Of a stretch of 64,000 bases of DNA, positions 1 through 11,640 are shown one piece after another. The stretch's first letter is position 1, and every line of letters begins with the position of its first letter. The DNA lies in assembly GCF_035046485.1 (NCBI RefSeq), contig NC_085137.1:317856739-317920738 (forward strand), given 5' to 3'. The notes below the pieces were generated by a model. It was given only the letters and a program-made list of their open reading frames with translations, was not told the origin of the DNA and made no database searches. Source of the stretch: Aedes albopictus. Taxonomy: Eukaryota; Arthropoda; Insecta; Diptera; Culicidae. Both the position numbers and the translations under genes were made by a program.

Positions 1-868
1 TTTTTATGAATTTCTCACAAATTAAATTTCGAATAAACTCGTAGAACATCATTTTTTTCCAAAGTCACGCAAAATATGAATTTTTGAAGATTTAATTCAT
101 TTTTTTCTTCTTTTTACAAAAAAAAAATAACTTTAGAGTCCCATAACTTTTTAACCGTTTGACCAATTTTAAATTTTTCAGCTTGCTTTTGTAGATATTT
201 TTGTTGCCTATCTTTGTCTGAAACAAACTTTTCATCAAAGTAGTCATTTTTATGATACTTTTAACCAAAAACTGCTAAAACATGCCTTAAAACTTAATTT
301 TTTATGCAAAATTGGAGTTTTTGACGATTATTTGCAACTTTTTACTCCAAACCAGATACTTAGCATCATATTTAGGGATATGGAACACATTGGAGGATTT
401 TTTTTAAATTTTTTTTTTCTCGCATTTCACACATGAAAATATTTTTTAATTCTGAACATTCCAAAAACAGAAGTTTAAGGCTTCCATATGATTATTTAGA
501 ATGTTTTTTTCACTTTGAGCCCGAAACTAAGCATGAAAACTACTAAAATTTTGCCAAAATTTTTATTTTTCCAATAAAATACGTATTTCTGAACGATTTT
601 TGGTATTTATCTATTTTGAAACGTTTTTATAAAAATACAGTTTGTTCACAGCATTCTTAGGCAACAAAAATATCTACAAAAGCAAGCCCAAAATATTAAA
701 ATTGGTCAAACGGTTAAAAAGTTATGGGACTCTAAAGTTATTTTTTTTGTAAAAAGAAGAAAAAAATGAATTAAATCTTCAAAAACTCATATTTTGCGTG
801 ACTTTGGAAAGAAATGATGTTCTACGAGTTTATTCGAAATTTAATTTGTGAGAAATTCATAAAAAAAA
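1..868. repeat. Long inverted-repeat (foldback/MITE-like) element, left edge possibly cut
   Basis: Bases 1-226 reappear inverted at about 657-868 with few mismatches, around a centre of about 430 AT-rich bases. The outer ends read from TTTTTATGAATTTCTCACAA inward. There is no significant open frame. The element touches the first base of the window, so its target duplication cannot be judged. Long arms, no coding capacity and high AT fit a large palindromic MITE; the superfamily is not assignable. Confidence 0.8.
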
Positions 869-1412
869 GATTGAAAATCGGTTGAAAATTGAGAAAGTTA
901 TGACACTTGAAGTGAAAACACCTTTTATTACTCGAAAATTCGACTTTGAAGCGATTGCGCGACCTCTAAATCTCAATATTTTTGGCTTAAACTCAGAGGT
1001 TTCTCTTTTTGTGCCATTTAAATCCAAAAGAACTTACGAATTCTAGGTTTCAACAAATTTTGAAAAATAAGCCGCAGCCTACTCTAGAGCCTTAAACTCC
1101 ATTAAACAGCAACCAATTGGGATACACCGGCGGCAATTTTTTAACTCCGGACATATTCTACATATTATCAAATACATTCATATTTCATGATTTTGGAGCC
1201 TTAACTTCCATTGAACAGCCGTCTCTTGAATTATGAGCGCCATCTTGGATACTCTGGTCGATATATTTGAACTCCGGGCATCTTCTCCATACCAAATATA
1301 GCCATATTTCATATAGAGCCTACAATTTCATTCAACAGCCGCCATCTTGGATATCCTGGTCGCCTTTTTTTGAAATCTAGACATTTTTCCCACACCACAT
1401 ATACCCACAGTT

Positions 1413-1593
1413 CCGCAGTTATTAATTGAAGGGCGTTCTTTGCCTGTCGTTGCATGAATTTGTATATTGTGCGGCAAGTACAATGATATACTATGCCCAG
1501 TGAGTCGAGAACAGTTTCCCGACTGGAACGGGATTCGAACCCGCCGTCTCCGAATTGGCGATCCATAGTCTTAACCACTGGGCTAACTTGAGA
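1413..1593 (-). mobile_element. tRNA-derived SINE, 3'-truncated
   Basis: On the minus strand a tRNA-like head starts near 1592 with an A-box-like TAGCCCAGTGG and a B box GGTTCGAATCC, the internal promoter of RNA polymerase III. The body continues with CTCGACTCACTGGGCATAG and CAAATTCATGCAA and stops at TTAATAACTGCGG, lacking the usual AAG-rich tail. The same family is at 3940-4072, 60808-61074 and 61594-62510. It is a SINE rather than a tRNA gene because the SINE body follows the tRNA part. Confidence 0.85.
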
Positions 1594-1624
1594 CGTTCAT
1601 ATTGGATATTAGTATGTGATAAAC

Positions 1625-2130
1625 TCGCTCTTCTCGACTTTTTTGATTCCATTTAGGTCCCACAAAATCTGTACAAAATTGCAGCGCAATCGGTGAAACT
1701 ATAATTTAGCGCAAGCGGTTCAAAGTTTATATAGGATTTACTAAGGGAAAAGTTACACTTTGAAACAAAAAAATCCCAGAGATCGCCCCTTGTCTCCTTA
1801 ATTCAAATCGATCAACGATTTTTGTAGAAAAATCATTTATGAAACTTTCCTTCAAAGACCGAAAACGATTGGGTGCTTGTGGAAAAAGTTATTGGTTTAT
1901 TACCGATTAGTGATCCAACGAACGGCTTTTTGTTTTGTTTTATTAGCAGCACTGTAGCTGCTGCTGTTTCTGGGGGTGGTGATGCCTCCCGCCACCCCAT
2001 GCAACAACGGCAGCAGTAACTTTTCCCATAGTAAATTCTATGCAAACTTTTAAAACGATTGCGCTGAAATTTTGTACAGTTCATATGGGACCTAAATGGG
2101 ATCTAAAAAGTTGACTGGAGCGAGGATTTA
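1625..2130. repeat. MITE with ~120-bp imperfect terminal inverted repeats
   Basis: The left end, around CCATTTAGGTCCCACAAAAT and CAGCGCAATCG, reappears inverted at 2010-2130, reading GGGACCTAAATGG and CGATTGCGCTGAAATTTT. The inner third is GC-richer, with a GCAGCAGC-like stretch near 1950-2010. There is no transposase frame. It was inserted into the surrounding tandem repeat. Confidence 0.7.
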
Positions 2131-2636
2131 TTTCTTTCATACAAGCGTGTCCCATACTATTGGATATTCTGGTCACGATTTTTGGACTTCGAACATGTTT
2201 TATAAGTTTACCCATATTTCATGGTTTTGGAGCCTAAAACACCATTAAACAGCCACCAGAATCTTGAAGTCCAAGTCGCCATCTTGGATTTGAGACCTCC
2301 ATATTGGATATTTTCGTTGTCATTTCTGGACTTTAGACATCTTCTCCATACCAAATATAGCAATATTGCATAATTAAAATTGATTAAAATACTATCAGTT
2401 ACAAATTTAGTTTGTTTACTACATGTTTAAATTATTCAAAACCGGTAGAATTTCTTTATTGTAAGGAAATAATGAATTGTAAACCGTGTATCTTTTCGGT
2501 TGGTAGGAAAGATACGGAACGAAATGGATACCCATCGGGGCATAATGGACACCCCTGCAGATTTTATGCTATACATACCTTTGATTACATCGCCCAATTG
2601 AGCTTTGTTGGAATGATTTTTCGAAAGCAAAATAAA

Positions 2637-2901
2637 CAGGCTTATTCTGCGCGGCGTGTGAGTAGAGTGACTGGAAGGGAGAGTGGCGTCAATGTCAAAA
2701 TTGGAACACCGTTCATCTGTCAAATTCATGCAAATTTCGGTTCCAAACGAGCAGTAGACCTGTCAAAATTAGAACAAGGCGCCACTCTCTCTTCCAGTCA
2801 CTCTACGTGTGAGGTGGACTGTTCAAATCAAATAGGATTGAGTTGACTTTTGTCACCACATTCGACTCGTCTCACCTCACACGCCGCGCAGAATAAACCT
2901 G
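2637..2901. repeat. Short MITE, 26-bp terminal inverted repeats
   Basis: Ends at 2637-2662 and 2876-2901 are inverted copies with one mismatch (core TTCTGCGCGGCGTGTGAG). A second inverted pair inside, AGTGACTGGAAGGGAGAGTG against CACTCTCTCTTCCAGTCACT, lies at 2665-2685 and 2783-2803. The open frames crossing this stretch on both strands are by-products of the inverted sequence. Confidence 0.8.
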
Positions 2902-3939
2902 CAAGGCACCATAACCGCTGGGCGTATTAATTAGGTTTTTTGTATAGCCTCTGTATTTACTCTCTGGCTTTATGGCTGATTTAAAACCTTTTTAAAAGCA
3001 AGAATGTTACTTGAGCTCGCAAGCTTACCTGTTTAATTGTAAGAAGCGCCATTAGGTCTAAATTAAACTCACCTTTTCAAAAATAAGTGTGGCCCTATTC
3101 GCAGTGAACTACATAAGCCAAGAGGTTACTCACAGTTCAACAGTGTTTTTTGTTTCCATTCCAACACAATTATTACGGTACATCCGTATCGGTTGGGGGC
3201 CTACCAATTGCTGGTTCAATACCATCGATGGTGTTGTTTTATACAAGCCCAATAAAAAACCATATCCAATCGATCTGCTGCTCACATTCGTGTTGTCGTG
3301 ATCTCATGTTGGGATAAAATGTTCAACTAATGAAGCAACTTCTGCCGCCGATCTGAGGCTGCTGCTGTTCCGGGGTATGGTAGGTAGATACCAAGCCCGT
3401 GTACCCCGGCGGAGATGGGCCCAAGCTGGGTCCCCGTCACGTCGCCTGTGGGAGGAGTAATAAAAGTTTTACCGCGCGATGAATCCGAATATATCGTGTC
3501 CAACCAGGCCCGAGATTGAGCAGCAGCCAGCCGAATCATTCGGAAAGTGGGAAACAATTTTATTGGTACGAAGCACATGGTCCGCACAGTGAATGGAAGT
3601 TTGTTTAATAATAGTGAAAGAGTGGAGCGAGCGGACTAAAACAGTTGAATGGGGAAAAATGCGAACCAAGCGGATGTATCTTTTTTATTTGTGGTTTGTT
3701 AATTAGGATTTGCGAGAGGTTTTTATTTTTGTTGGCCTCGGGTGTTCTACCCTCAGCAAACCCAAGCCCGTGGAGAATTGTACCATTGATTGGTTTGGTC
3801 GCGTGAATTGGGCACGGTTGTTGTAAGTTTGATTTGTGGCCTGCATTTATGATACTTGAATGAGAAAGAACGATGTTGTGGTAACAGCATTCGGAATCGA
3901 TTTGTAAATTAAATTTTTTACTCAGGTTTACCCAAAATT
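2902..3939. other. Unassigned stretch, no recognisable gene
   Basis: About 1 kb between a MITE and a SINE fragment. Short frames at 3089-3301 (plus) and 3327-3587 (minus) resemble no family I know. A GC-rich patch lies near 3340-3450. No repeat or RNA gene was recognised. Confidence 0.5.
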
Positions 3940-4072
3940 TACAAATTCATGCAATGGCAGGCAAAGAAAGCCTTTCAATTAATAACTGTGGAAGTTATCA
4001 AAGAACACTAAGTTGAAGAGAAGCAGATCAAGCTTCAGTAAGTACGTAGAGTCATACTGAAGAAGAAAAAGA
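3940..4072 (+). mobile_element. 5'-truncated tRNA-derived SINE tail
   Basis: The sequence runs from ACAAATTCATGCAATGGCAG through TTAATAACTGTGGAAG and AGAACACTAAGTTGAAG to a GAAGAAGAAAAAG tail, matching the 3' part of the SINE family at 1413-1593 and 60808-61074. The tRNA-like head and its promoter boxes are absent. Confidence 0.8.
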
Positions 4073-4235
4073 TATGACGAAGCTGCACCTCATATCTCCA
4101 AAAACCAAATGATGATTTGCGCTGAAAAGTTAATCGATTGATTACCCGAAGAACAATCTGTGCAAATTTCAGCTCAATCGGTTTAAAAACTGAGCTGGCG
4201 CAAATGAGTTGAAGTTTTGTATGGGATCTTCAGTC

Positions 4236-4632
4236 CAAATATATGAGAAATTGGATGACCTCAGCACGCTGGATTGAAAAGTTTGATTTGGCTCACATCA
4301 TAGGCAGCTATGTAATTCTTCATTGTCTCGATGCCCACCCACGTGCGTGAAATGAAGGACAACATAACCACCTATGATGTAGCGCGCAAATTTCGAACAG
4401 CAAACACGTGCTGCATGTAACAACCGAGAGAAAACGGAGGCAGATGTCCTCCTCCTGCTTTCGTTAGCTGAAACCGCAACTAAATTAAGTTTTATCATTA
4501 TATGATCTTCTACAAAGTTGATACCCTAAACTAATGTTGTTTGTTTTCAATTATATGAGCCAAATTAAACTCTACAATCCAGCGTGCTGAATGAAAAATT
4601 AGAGGTCATCCAATTTCCCATGTATATATTTT
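4236..4632. repeat. Nested MITE
   Basis: Inverted ends flank about 280 unique bases: the left has GAAATTGGATGACCTCAGCA then CGCTGGATTG, and the right has CAATCCAGCGTGCTGA and GAGGTCATCCAATTTC. It sits within the larger inverted-repeat element, so it is probably the younger insertion. The minus frame over 4298-4498 has no recognisable homology. Confidence 0.7.
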
Positions 4633-4945
4633 TTTTGCATTCTTATCGTAATAGGCTGTTTTACCTCACGCAAATCTGACAGGAAATGGCCTACTTCCCC
4701 ACATCAAATCAACAGTGCTGTAATGGTTCATTACAGCACAGATTTGCGTTGCGTACCATTACATCACTGTTTTCAGTTTTGATCAACTTCTTGATGCTTT
4801 CTGGACGCCGTTTTGAAAAATTTGTGACAACTGCACAGTATAACCTGCTACGATCAGATTATCTTAAACATGGCTATGAGCATCAGTGTGCAGTTTGTTG
4901 AAAAAGTTTTGTTGAAAACTATCCTCAAGCGGTTATTTTTGAACT

Positions 4946-5046
4946 TGCAAAAAACGTTGTACGCAACTCGGTGCAGAACTCGATTTTTACAGCACACGTC
5001 GTACGACTCGTGCTGTAAAAATCGTCATTCTGCACCTTGTTGCGTA
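4946..5046. repeat. Stem-loop with GATTTTTACAGCAC arms
   Basis: AACTCGATTTTTACAGCAC is followed after a short GC-rich centre by GTGCTGTAAAAATCG, with outer arms TTGTACGCAAC and GTTGCGTAAAC. A diverged relative with the same logic lies at 51205-51325 (CGATTTTTTCAGCAC against GTGCTGAAAAAATC). Confidence 0.65.
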
Positions 5047-5379
5047 AACTACTATTACTGAAAATCCCATACTAGATCCCATACAAACCTTCAACTCATT
5101 TGCGGCAGCTCAGTTTCAAACCGTTTGAGCTGAAATTTTCACAGATTGTTCTTCTCATCCAAAGGCACAATTCTAGAGGGTGCCCTGTGGAATTTTTCGA
5201 CATTTTTGTATTTGGGCCAGTCGGTGATCAATCGATTAACTTTTCATCGCGAACCGTATTTGATTCTTCAGGTTTGTGCTCTTGGAAATTCGCAGTGTGG
5301 TTCCGTCATATCTTTACCTTAAGTAGGCATTACGTAGAGCAACATCGAAAGTAGTCAAACAGGACACAAATTTATAATA

Positions 5380-6480
5380 GCTTCCTTCAGAGGTTTCTTC
5401 ATTGATTTCTCCCAAGTTTTTTAATGTTTTTTTAGGCTTTCGTTGAAGTTTCCTCCCGATATTCACACAGTAATTCTTTTAAGGAGTCTTTCCGGGATTC
5501 TTTTAAAGATCTCTCTCTAGATTCCTTCCGGCATACTTTCAGGTATTTCTCCAGAGTCTCATTCATTTTTTTTTTTGGGAATTCTTCCTGAATCCTTTAA
5601 AAGATTCATTCAGAAATCTCCTCCCACTAATCCTTCAATAATTCTTACCAGGATTCCTTTAGGAATGGGATTCCTTCAGAATTCCTCCAGATATTCATTT
5701 TATTATTTCTACAGCGATTACGTCTGGGATTTCTTTCAAGGGGTTCATACTAACAGGGACTTCTTCCTGAATTTCTTCCAGGATTCCTATTGCACACTGA
5801 TTCTTTCAGGTGTTTTAGGGATTCTTATCAAACTCTTTTATCGATTTTTCAAGAATCCCTCGAGATTTTCTGGGGATTACTCCGGAAATTGCTTCATTGA
5901 TTTCTCCCGCGGTTCCTTACGGCATTCTTTCAGGAATTCCTCCAGTGATTCATTTGGAGATAACTTCGGGGATTTCTCCTGGATTCTTTCAAGGATTACT
6001 TCCGAAATTGCTCCCGTGACTTTTTAATTGATTCTTCCCGGATTTTCTTTAGAAGTTTCGCCAAGAACTCCTTCCGGGATATCTCTCGGGATTCTTTCAG
6101 AGAATCCTTCCAAGATTCCTTCAATTTTTTTTCGGGAATCCTTTCGAGATTTCGTCAGGGATTTTCTCGTGGATTCCTCTCGCGATTGCTTCCTAGATTT
6201 ATCCAGGGGTTCTCTCAGGGGCTTCCCTTGATAATTATTCAGGGATTACTCCAGAATTCTTTCATGGATTGTTCCCGGAATTTCTGTCGGGATTCTTTCA
6301 GAATTTCTCCTGAAATCCGTCTGGATTTTTTAAGAGGTTTCTCCAGGGAATTCTTGGGGGAATCGTCCCAGGACTCCTCTCGAGCTTGCTTCCGGAATTC
6401 CTCCCGGGTTTTCTCCCAGGATTCTTCCACGAACTTCTCTCAGGACTCCTGCTTGGATTTCTCCTGGAATTGGACTCATC
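5380..6480. repeat. Degenerate GGAATTCC/TTCCTCC minisatellite
   Basis: About 1.1 kb is built of imperfect 12-15-base units of the type GGATTTCTCC, GGAATTCCTCC, GGATTCTTTC. The plus strand therefore encodes runs rich in S, F, R and N with recurring DSS and RNSS, and the minus strand runs rich in E, S and R. The frames at 5575-6027, 6028-6231, 6186-6485 and the minus frames reflect the repeat, not genes. Related arrays are at 19890-20725, 22208-23043, 44560-45040, 45545-47090 and 60570-63370. Confidence 0.85.
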
Positions 6481-6605
6481 GTTAGCATTGAAGATTCCCC
6501 CAAGTAACACTCTTATCACAGAAGAGTTACGACGGCGCAGGTTTTTGTTGCGCTAAAGTCACTGTGACTCTTTTTTAGTAAGTAAGTATTTATTTGTTAC
6601 ACAAG

Positions 6606-8361
6606 TTACAAGTGACTTCTGCACATCAAAAACATCATCTTCTGTGACAAGTGTGTTACATGGGCCTCCACTTGATCGACCCACCTATCCCGCTGCGCAC
6701 CACGTGTTCTTGTACCGGTCGGATTGCACTCAAGAACAATTTCAATCGGATTGCTATCCGACATCCTGACGACGTGACCCACCTGCCGTAGCCTCCCAAT
6801 TTTCTCGGTGTGGACGATGGTTGATTCTCTTAACAGATTACACAGCTCGTGATTCATTCGCCTTCCCCACATTCCGTCTTCCATCTACACTTCGCCGTAG
6901 ATGATACGCAACACCTTCCATTCGAAAACTCCACGGTGTGGGCACGTTGTATTTGTGGCATTTCTGCAATACCTGGCCCATGGCGAACATCTGGTCCGTT
7001 GTAGCGCGATCACCCATGAATCCAGAATTGTACTGCATCACGAACTCTCTTGCAATCGATGATAGACGGAGGCTTAAAATTTGAGAGAGTATCTTGTAGG
7101 CAGCGCTCAGTAATGTGATCGCGCGTAAATGGGACACACGATACCTTCCATCCATTCTTCCAGTAATACATCCTCCTACCAAATCTTGGTAATGACCCAG
7201 TGTAGTGCTCTCACCAGTGCTTCTCCACCGTGTTTTAGAAACTCACTTGGTAGTTGATCTGCTCCAACGGCTTTGTTGTTTTTCAACCGGCTAATCTCCT
7301 CTTCAATCTCTTGGAGGTTGGGGGCTGGAAATCTTTCGTCCTGCGCACGTACTCCTAGATCTGTTACCGCGCCACCTTCGGTGCTTGCAACGTCACCATT
7401 GAGGTGCTCATCGTAATGCTGCCGCCACTTCACGCTCGCTCGTGATTCCCGTGATTAACTCGGCACATGTCGGTTTGTGGCACAAAGCTTCTGCGCGAGC
7501 GGTTCAGCTTCTCGTAGAACTTTCGTGTATCCTTAGCGCGGTACAGCTCTTCCATCGCTTCGCGATCTCGTTCTTCCTGCTGGCGCTTCTTCATCCGGAA
7601 GACTGAGTTCTGCCTGCTCCGCGCCTGTCTGTAACGTGCCTTTTTCGCACTCGTACGGTGTTGCAGCATTCTCGCCCATGCTGCATTCTTCTCGTTTTCC
7701 AACTGTTCGTCGCGAAGCCTAGTGCTGTAGCCGAGGTACTACCTATGGCGGATCGGATGTCCCTCCAGCCATCTTCAAGTGTAGCTGCGCCAAGCTGCTG
7801 TTCCGTTGGTAGAGCCACTGCTAACTGCTGCGCGTAGTCTTGAGCCACTTCTACGTTACGCAGCTGCTCGATGTTCAGTTCGACTTCGACGCGTGGTGAT
7901 AACTGTCGAAAGTTTAGATCGCATGCATACAGCTACTAAGTAGTGATCCGAATCTATATTCGCACTGCGGTATGTGCGGACATTATTTATATCCGAGAAG
8001 ATTTGGTTTTCTGTTTGGTGGTCGGGTGATCTCCAGGTGGCTTTGTGGATATCTTTGCAGGGGAAGAAGGTGCTTTGTACACCATACCACGGGAGACTGC
8101 AAAGTTTCCGCATCGCTGGCCGGTATCATTCGATACGGCGTGCAGGCTGTTTCGCCCGATTACCGGTCTGTACATTTCCTCCTTTCCTATCCGCGCGTTC
8201 ATGTCACCGATAACGATATTCACGTCACGCGGCGAGCAACCATCGTGTGTTTGTTCTAACTGCGCGTAGAACGCTTCTTTCGTTGGTTCGCTGCTACTGC
8301 TGATTGTACAATACAACAGCTTATTTTGATACTTTGTGCTATAAAACTTAGCTTTGACCAT
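6606..8361 (-). pseudogene. Broken RTE-like non-LTR retrotransposon (endonuclease + partial reverse transcriptase)
   Basis: Frame pieces read 5' to 3' on the minus strand. First is an apurinic-type endonuclease with GDMNARIG near 8190-8208 and a preserved SDHYLV near 7940-7951. A basic linker (7430-7850) follows. Then come reverse-transcriptase fingers (LKNNKAVGADQLPSEF; AITLLSAAYKILSQIL) and a C-terminal tail with GRLRQVGHVVRM. Four or more frame changes separate the pieces. The palm with its FADD box is missing: sequence jumps from the ATTDQMFAMGQVLQK region straight to the tail, so this is an internal deletion. The N-terminal endonuclease part is absent. Same family as 35455-37741. Confidence 0.85.
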
Positions 8362-8489
8362 TTAGGTAAAATTTTCCACACGCAGTGTTCCCTTAATTTC
8401 AAAAAATTTAATGTTATATTTTATTGCATAACATTTTTTCAGCATAATTTACGTGTTTGGTTTCTTCGGCAATGTGAAAGATAACTATA

Positions 8490-9345
8490 CCGTCAAGGCA
8501 CCATTCACCGTGGATCTAAGAGGATTCGGGGCAAATAAGGGCTGTCATTTGACACCAGTCTCATAAACATTGTTGGTGCCGCTTTTAATTGCCTTCATTA
8601 TAGGTTAAAATTAAAGCAATATCCACAGAAGTAGAAAGTTTTTCACAAAATTTGGTGATATAGTACAATTAGTAAAGGGTAGTAGGGTCGCCTAATTCCG
8701 TGGTAGGTCACCATTCACCGTGGTAGTAGGGACCCATTCACCGTGTATGAGAAATTTTATTCTACTTTGTTTAAAAATGATCAAAACAACCCAGCCAAGG
8801 GAATTTTCTTCATTTAAATTCATTTCAAGTAATAACTTGCAAGATTTTATTAGAAAAACGAATGTTTAAATTTTCGATTTTTTCTAGATATATGGGACAA
8901 TATGGAGCACGGTGAATGGAGACCATTGATTTTAGGGTACCCATTTACCGTGCCTTTTTGTTTCAATTAAAAAGTACGAGTAATCGTACTTTCTTGTTAA
9001 ACTTACTTGGGTAATGCAAAATACATACCTGATATGTGAATTTAATTGCTTCTTGGTGGAATAAAAACGTTACTACATTTAGTTTATCGCTTAAATCACC
9101 GTAGCGCAGTTTTCGATTTTTCACTATGAATGCAGTGAACAAGCAGAAACCCGCTTCATGTAAACACATTTTAGTGTCAAAATGATACTTTTAAATGTTT
9201 TTAATGAGCGTTTTGACATGGTAACAATACATTGGTACAATTGAAGGGAAATTGTCATATCATTCAATCATAATATGGAAATAATGAAAAAATATTCGAA
9301 GGCACACGGTGAATGGAGCCCCCACGGTGAATGGCGCCTTGACGG
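8490..9345. mobile_element. Pogo/Tc1-like non-autonomous element with CATTCACCGTG motif array
   Basis: 24-bp TIRs with one mismatch (CCGTCAAGGC, then C/GCATTCACCGTGG) at 8490-8513 and 9322-9345 are flanked by TATA, consistent with TA target duplication. The core motif CATTCACCGTG, or close variants, recurs near 8502, 8709 and 8741 and in either orientation near 8909, 8942, 9305 and 9324. There is no transposase frame; the minus frame 8963-9169 is unassigned. Repeated transposase-site-like motifs beyond the ends are a known feature of pogo/Tigger-type elements; that class is inferred. Confidence 0.75.
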
Positions 9346-10501
9346 TATATACATAATAACTATATATGTATAAGCTATATAAATCCACATCGGTTTAGTT
9401 TTTAAGGCAACATGGAAAAAAGTTTCAACTTGTGCAAATGTAAGTTTGACTTTTCCATAGTAATATCAGCGGCGTCATGGTCGCGATTTTTTCCGCAGTC
9501 AAGTTCGCGGATTGTGAACAATCTTCGGTACCCACTTTACGTAATTTATGTTTAATCCCTTACTGTCAGAGCTGTCAGATCGGTGTAACACGCTAAATAT
9601 AAATTACACAAAAGGCAATTTACACGGAAAAAATACACGGTAATGAATATTTATTGGGTACCGGACTGAACACAGAAAATTAAATGGTTTTCTTTGGTAC
9701 ATCGAGGTCTTGAAATTAATCTATGGTAATATTCTCATACAAACTTTAAATGGCGTGTGCTGAATCAAATTTGATCCGAATGAGCTCACAATTTGGTAGG
9801 ATAATCAGAACCCATTTCGGCATCGATCAAGCCCTATTCAAGCAAAAATTTAAAAAAAAAAATGCATCTCTCTAATGCACATCATTGCGTGTGATCGGCT
9901 GCCACCCGATCACACGTTATCGCAGCCCAATACTATGAATCCTATTCTCAGTTCATTGGTACCACAACTTTGGTAGAAGGTAGCCGCTCGATGCCCGCAT
10001 TTCCACACTATCTGTTCAGTCCTACAAAGTAGTAGAGTAATAAAGTCGCACTGGTTTCGGTGTATCGATTTAGACAAAGCTGATGATGGCTGAATAAGAG
10101 TACCTAGGCCGATACGTAATAAATCGTGGCTATAGTGTAGCAATCACTGAAAAATATCAACAACCAACAAATAGAACAACAGAACAGTCCTACAAAGTTC
10201 CAGCAACGCCACGATGTCGAAGTTGCGGGGTAATTCATCGTAGATTATCCTGTCACATCTTGCGAATCCAAGTGACTGGCAATCCCATGTTCCAATTTAC
10301 CAACCGTAATCCTTTTCGTCGGTCTTGCCAATTGTATCGAGTCGAATTTTCTCCTACAGTATGCGGCAGGCAAAAATGCAAAAGTGTTTTTCAACATTTT
10401 CGTCCATTTGACGTTAACCAATTTATGTTTCAGCGTTCCATGATCACTAATAGGCTAGTTTTCTGAAAAAATAATTAAAACAATTCCCATTTTGGTCACC
10501 A
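9346..10501. other. Unassigned intergenic stretch with one perfect hairpin
   Basis: No gene family was recognised. A perfect 10-bp stem GTGTGATCGG / CCGATCACAC lies at 9889-9915. The phrase CAGTCCTACAAAGT occurs near 10017 and again near 10186. Short frames at 9910-10143 and 10260-10466 have no recognisable domain. Confidence 0.45.
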
Positions 10502-10505
10502 ACCT

Positions 10506-11048
10506 TATTACAAGTTTTATTTATTGTGCTGTACGAACGTTTTTAACTTGTAAACTTTTAAGCAAGTTTGATGTACATTTATAGTGCTCTGAAATGATAG
10601 GGCACTATGAGAAATCAGTGATACCATTTTGATGGCCTACATTTAGGTAATTTCGGGCAATTAATAACTGGAAGACATGTGTAGGTCCTTCCCTAGCAGG
10701 GACATCAAAGTGTAGGCGCCTCACATTAAAATCTGATTCAGGATGCCCCCTTAGGATTAGAAATCCTAGACAAAACTCAAGCTATGGAAGCAACTAATGA
10801 TGCGAACGAAAGGCAAACCTGCCAGAGAAAATACGATTACAGGATTGACTGATGGACCAACAACATTTATGAAACCTCGTCTTCCTGTCATCGGAAATCG
10901 TTATCCAATAGGGTAACAGGGCAAAATATATGTTCCGTGTTGTGTTTGTCTACTTGTGATGTCCTGTTTAATTACGCATTTGTAAGGTTCCATTACAATA
11001 TGCTATACTTTAATATGCATTTGTAGTGATTCATTATTTTTCGTAATA
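10506..11048 (+). repeat. 5' LTR
   Basis: Direct repeat of 11641-12167, especially over GCCCCCTTAGGATTAGAAAT, GATTACAGGATTGACTGATG and ATTACGCATTTGTAAGGTTC. It ends in GTAATA, the inverse of its TATTAC start. Confidence 0.85.
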
Positions 11049-11049
11049 A

Positions 11050-11067
11050 TGGCGCCCAACGTCGGCA
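11050..11067 (+). other. Primer-binding site of the LTR element
   Basis: TGGCGCCCAACGTCGGCA lies two bases after the 5' LTR. TGGCGCC at this place is the usual start of a site that pairs with the 3' end of a primer tRNA; tRNA-Lys is the commonest for this sequence. Which tRNA is used here is an inference. Confidence 0.8.
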
Positions 11068-11583
11068 CGGGTTTTGTAGGTGTCCATGTTATAGCACCCA
11101 ACCGCAAAACCCACGCGGGCATTGTAAATAGTGTACATATAGCAATAGTATTAGGTTAGGCTTGTGTTTAGATGTATAAGATTTTTCGTCGCGATCGTGA
11201 CGGAGTATGGAAATGGAAAGCTTTGCCTGTTCTGCACAACTACACTACGTTGTGAAGCAAGTTTCCATTTCTTTTGTGTTGAGTATATTTAGTTAATCCA
11301 AGATCGATAATCCAATGATGGAATTTTTCTGATCGATTTGGAGTTTTTTGTTTGAGTTTGTACTAGTGCCGCCAAGATCGAAAATCCAATGAAGGAATGT
11401 TCTGTTCGATTTGGAATTGAAGCCTATGTACAGTTTTGTTGTGTTCCTGGTGTATTGCAGTAGGTCTAGCCGAACCAACTTCAAGGTCTTCTACCAGGAC
11501 AGAAGAGTCTCTGTTGAAGTTGGATGTAAGTTATATGTTAAGGGTACCTTTTATATAAGATTTTATATAATTTGAGTACGTAC

Positions 11584-11620
11584 GAAATTTTTGTGGATGG
11601 TTTCATCCACAAAAAATTTC
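11584..11620 (+). other. Strong hairpin just upstream of the 3' LTR
   Basis: GAAATTTTTGTGGATG, a 4-5-base loop, then CATCCACAAAAAATTTC forms a near-perfect stem about 20 bases before the 3' LTR. In a non-coding LTR element such structure could serve RNA packaging or folding; that role is speculation. Confidence 0.7.
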
Positions 11621-11640
11621 TTTTCCGTTGGGTGTGGTTG

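Larger units (their letters stand above)
1080..2385. repeat. Degenerate tandem repeat of ~120 bp, interrupted by two insertions
   Basis: Phrases such as GCCATCTTGGATATYCTGG, a run on CTCCATACCAAATATAGC, and TTTGGAGCC followed by CCATTRAACAGC recur at roughly 110-125 base spacing in 1080-1412 and again in 2150-2385. Copies are strongly diverged. A SINE (1413-1593) and a TIR element (1625-2130) break the array; the phrase TATTGGATATT is found on both sides of the second insertion. No coding signal is seen. Confidence 0.65.
4067..5318. repeat. Inverted-repeat element with a second element nested inside
   Basis: The left arm (about 4067-4232, including GAAAAGTTAATCGATTGAT and GAACAATCTGTG) is inverted at about 5066-5318. 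The right arm contains about 60 extra bases (near 5160-5220) that the left lacks. Between the arms lie a separate inverted-repeat element (4236-4632) and a hairpin-rich segment (4640-5060). No transposase was seen. Confidence 0.7.

Noticed and set aside
1505..1590. tRNA gene on the minus strand
   Set aside because: A and B boxes are present but a SINE body follows directly and the same unit recurs elsewhere.
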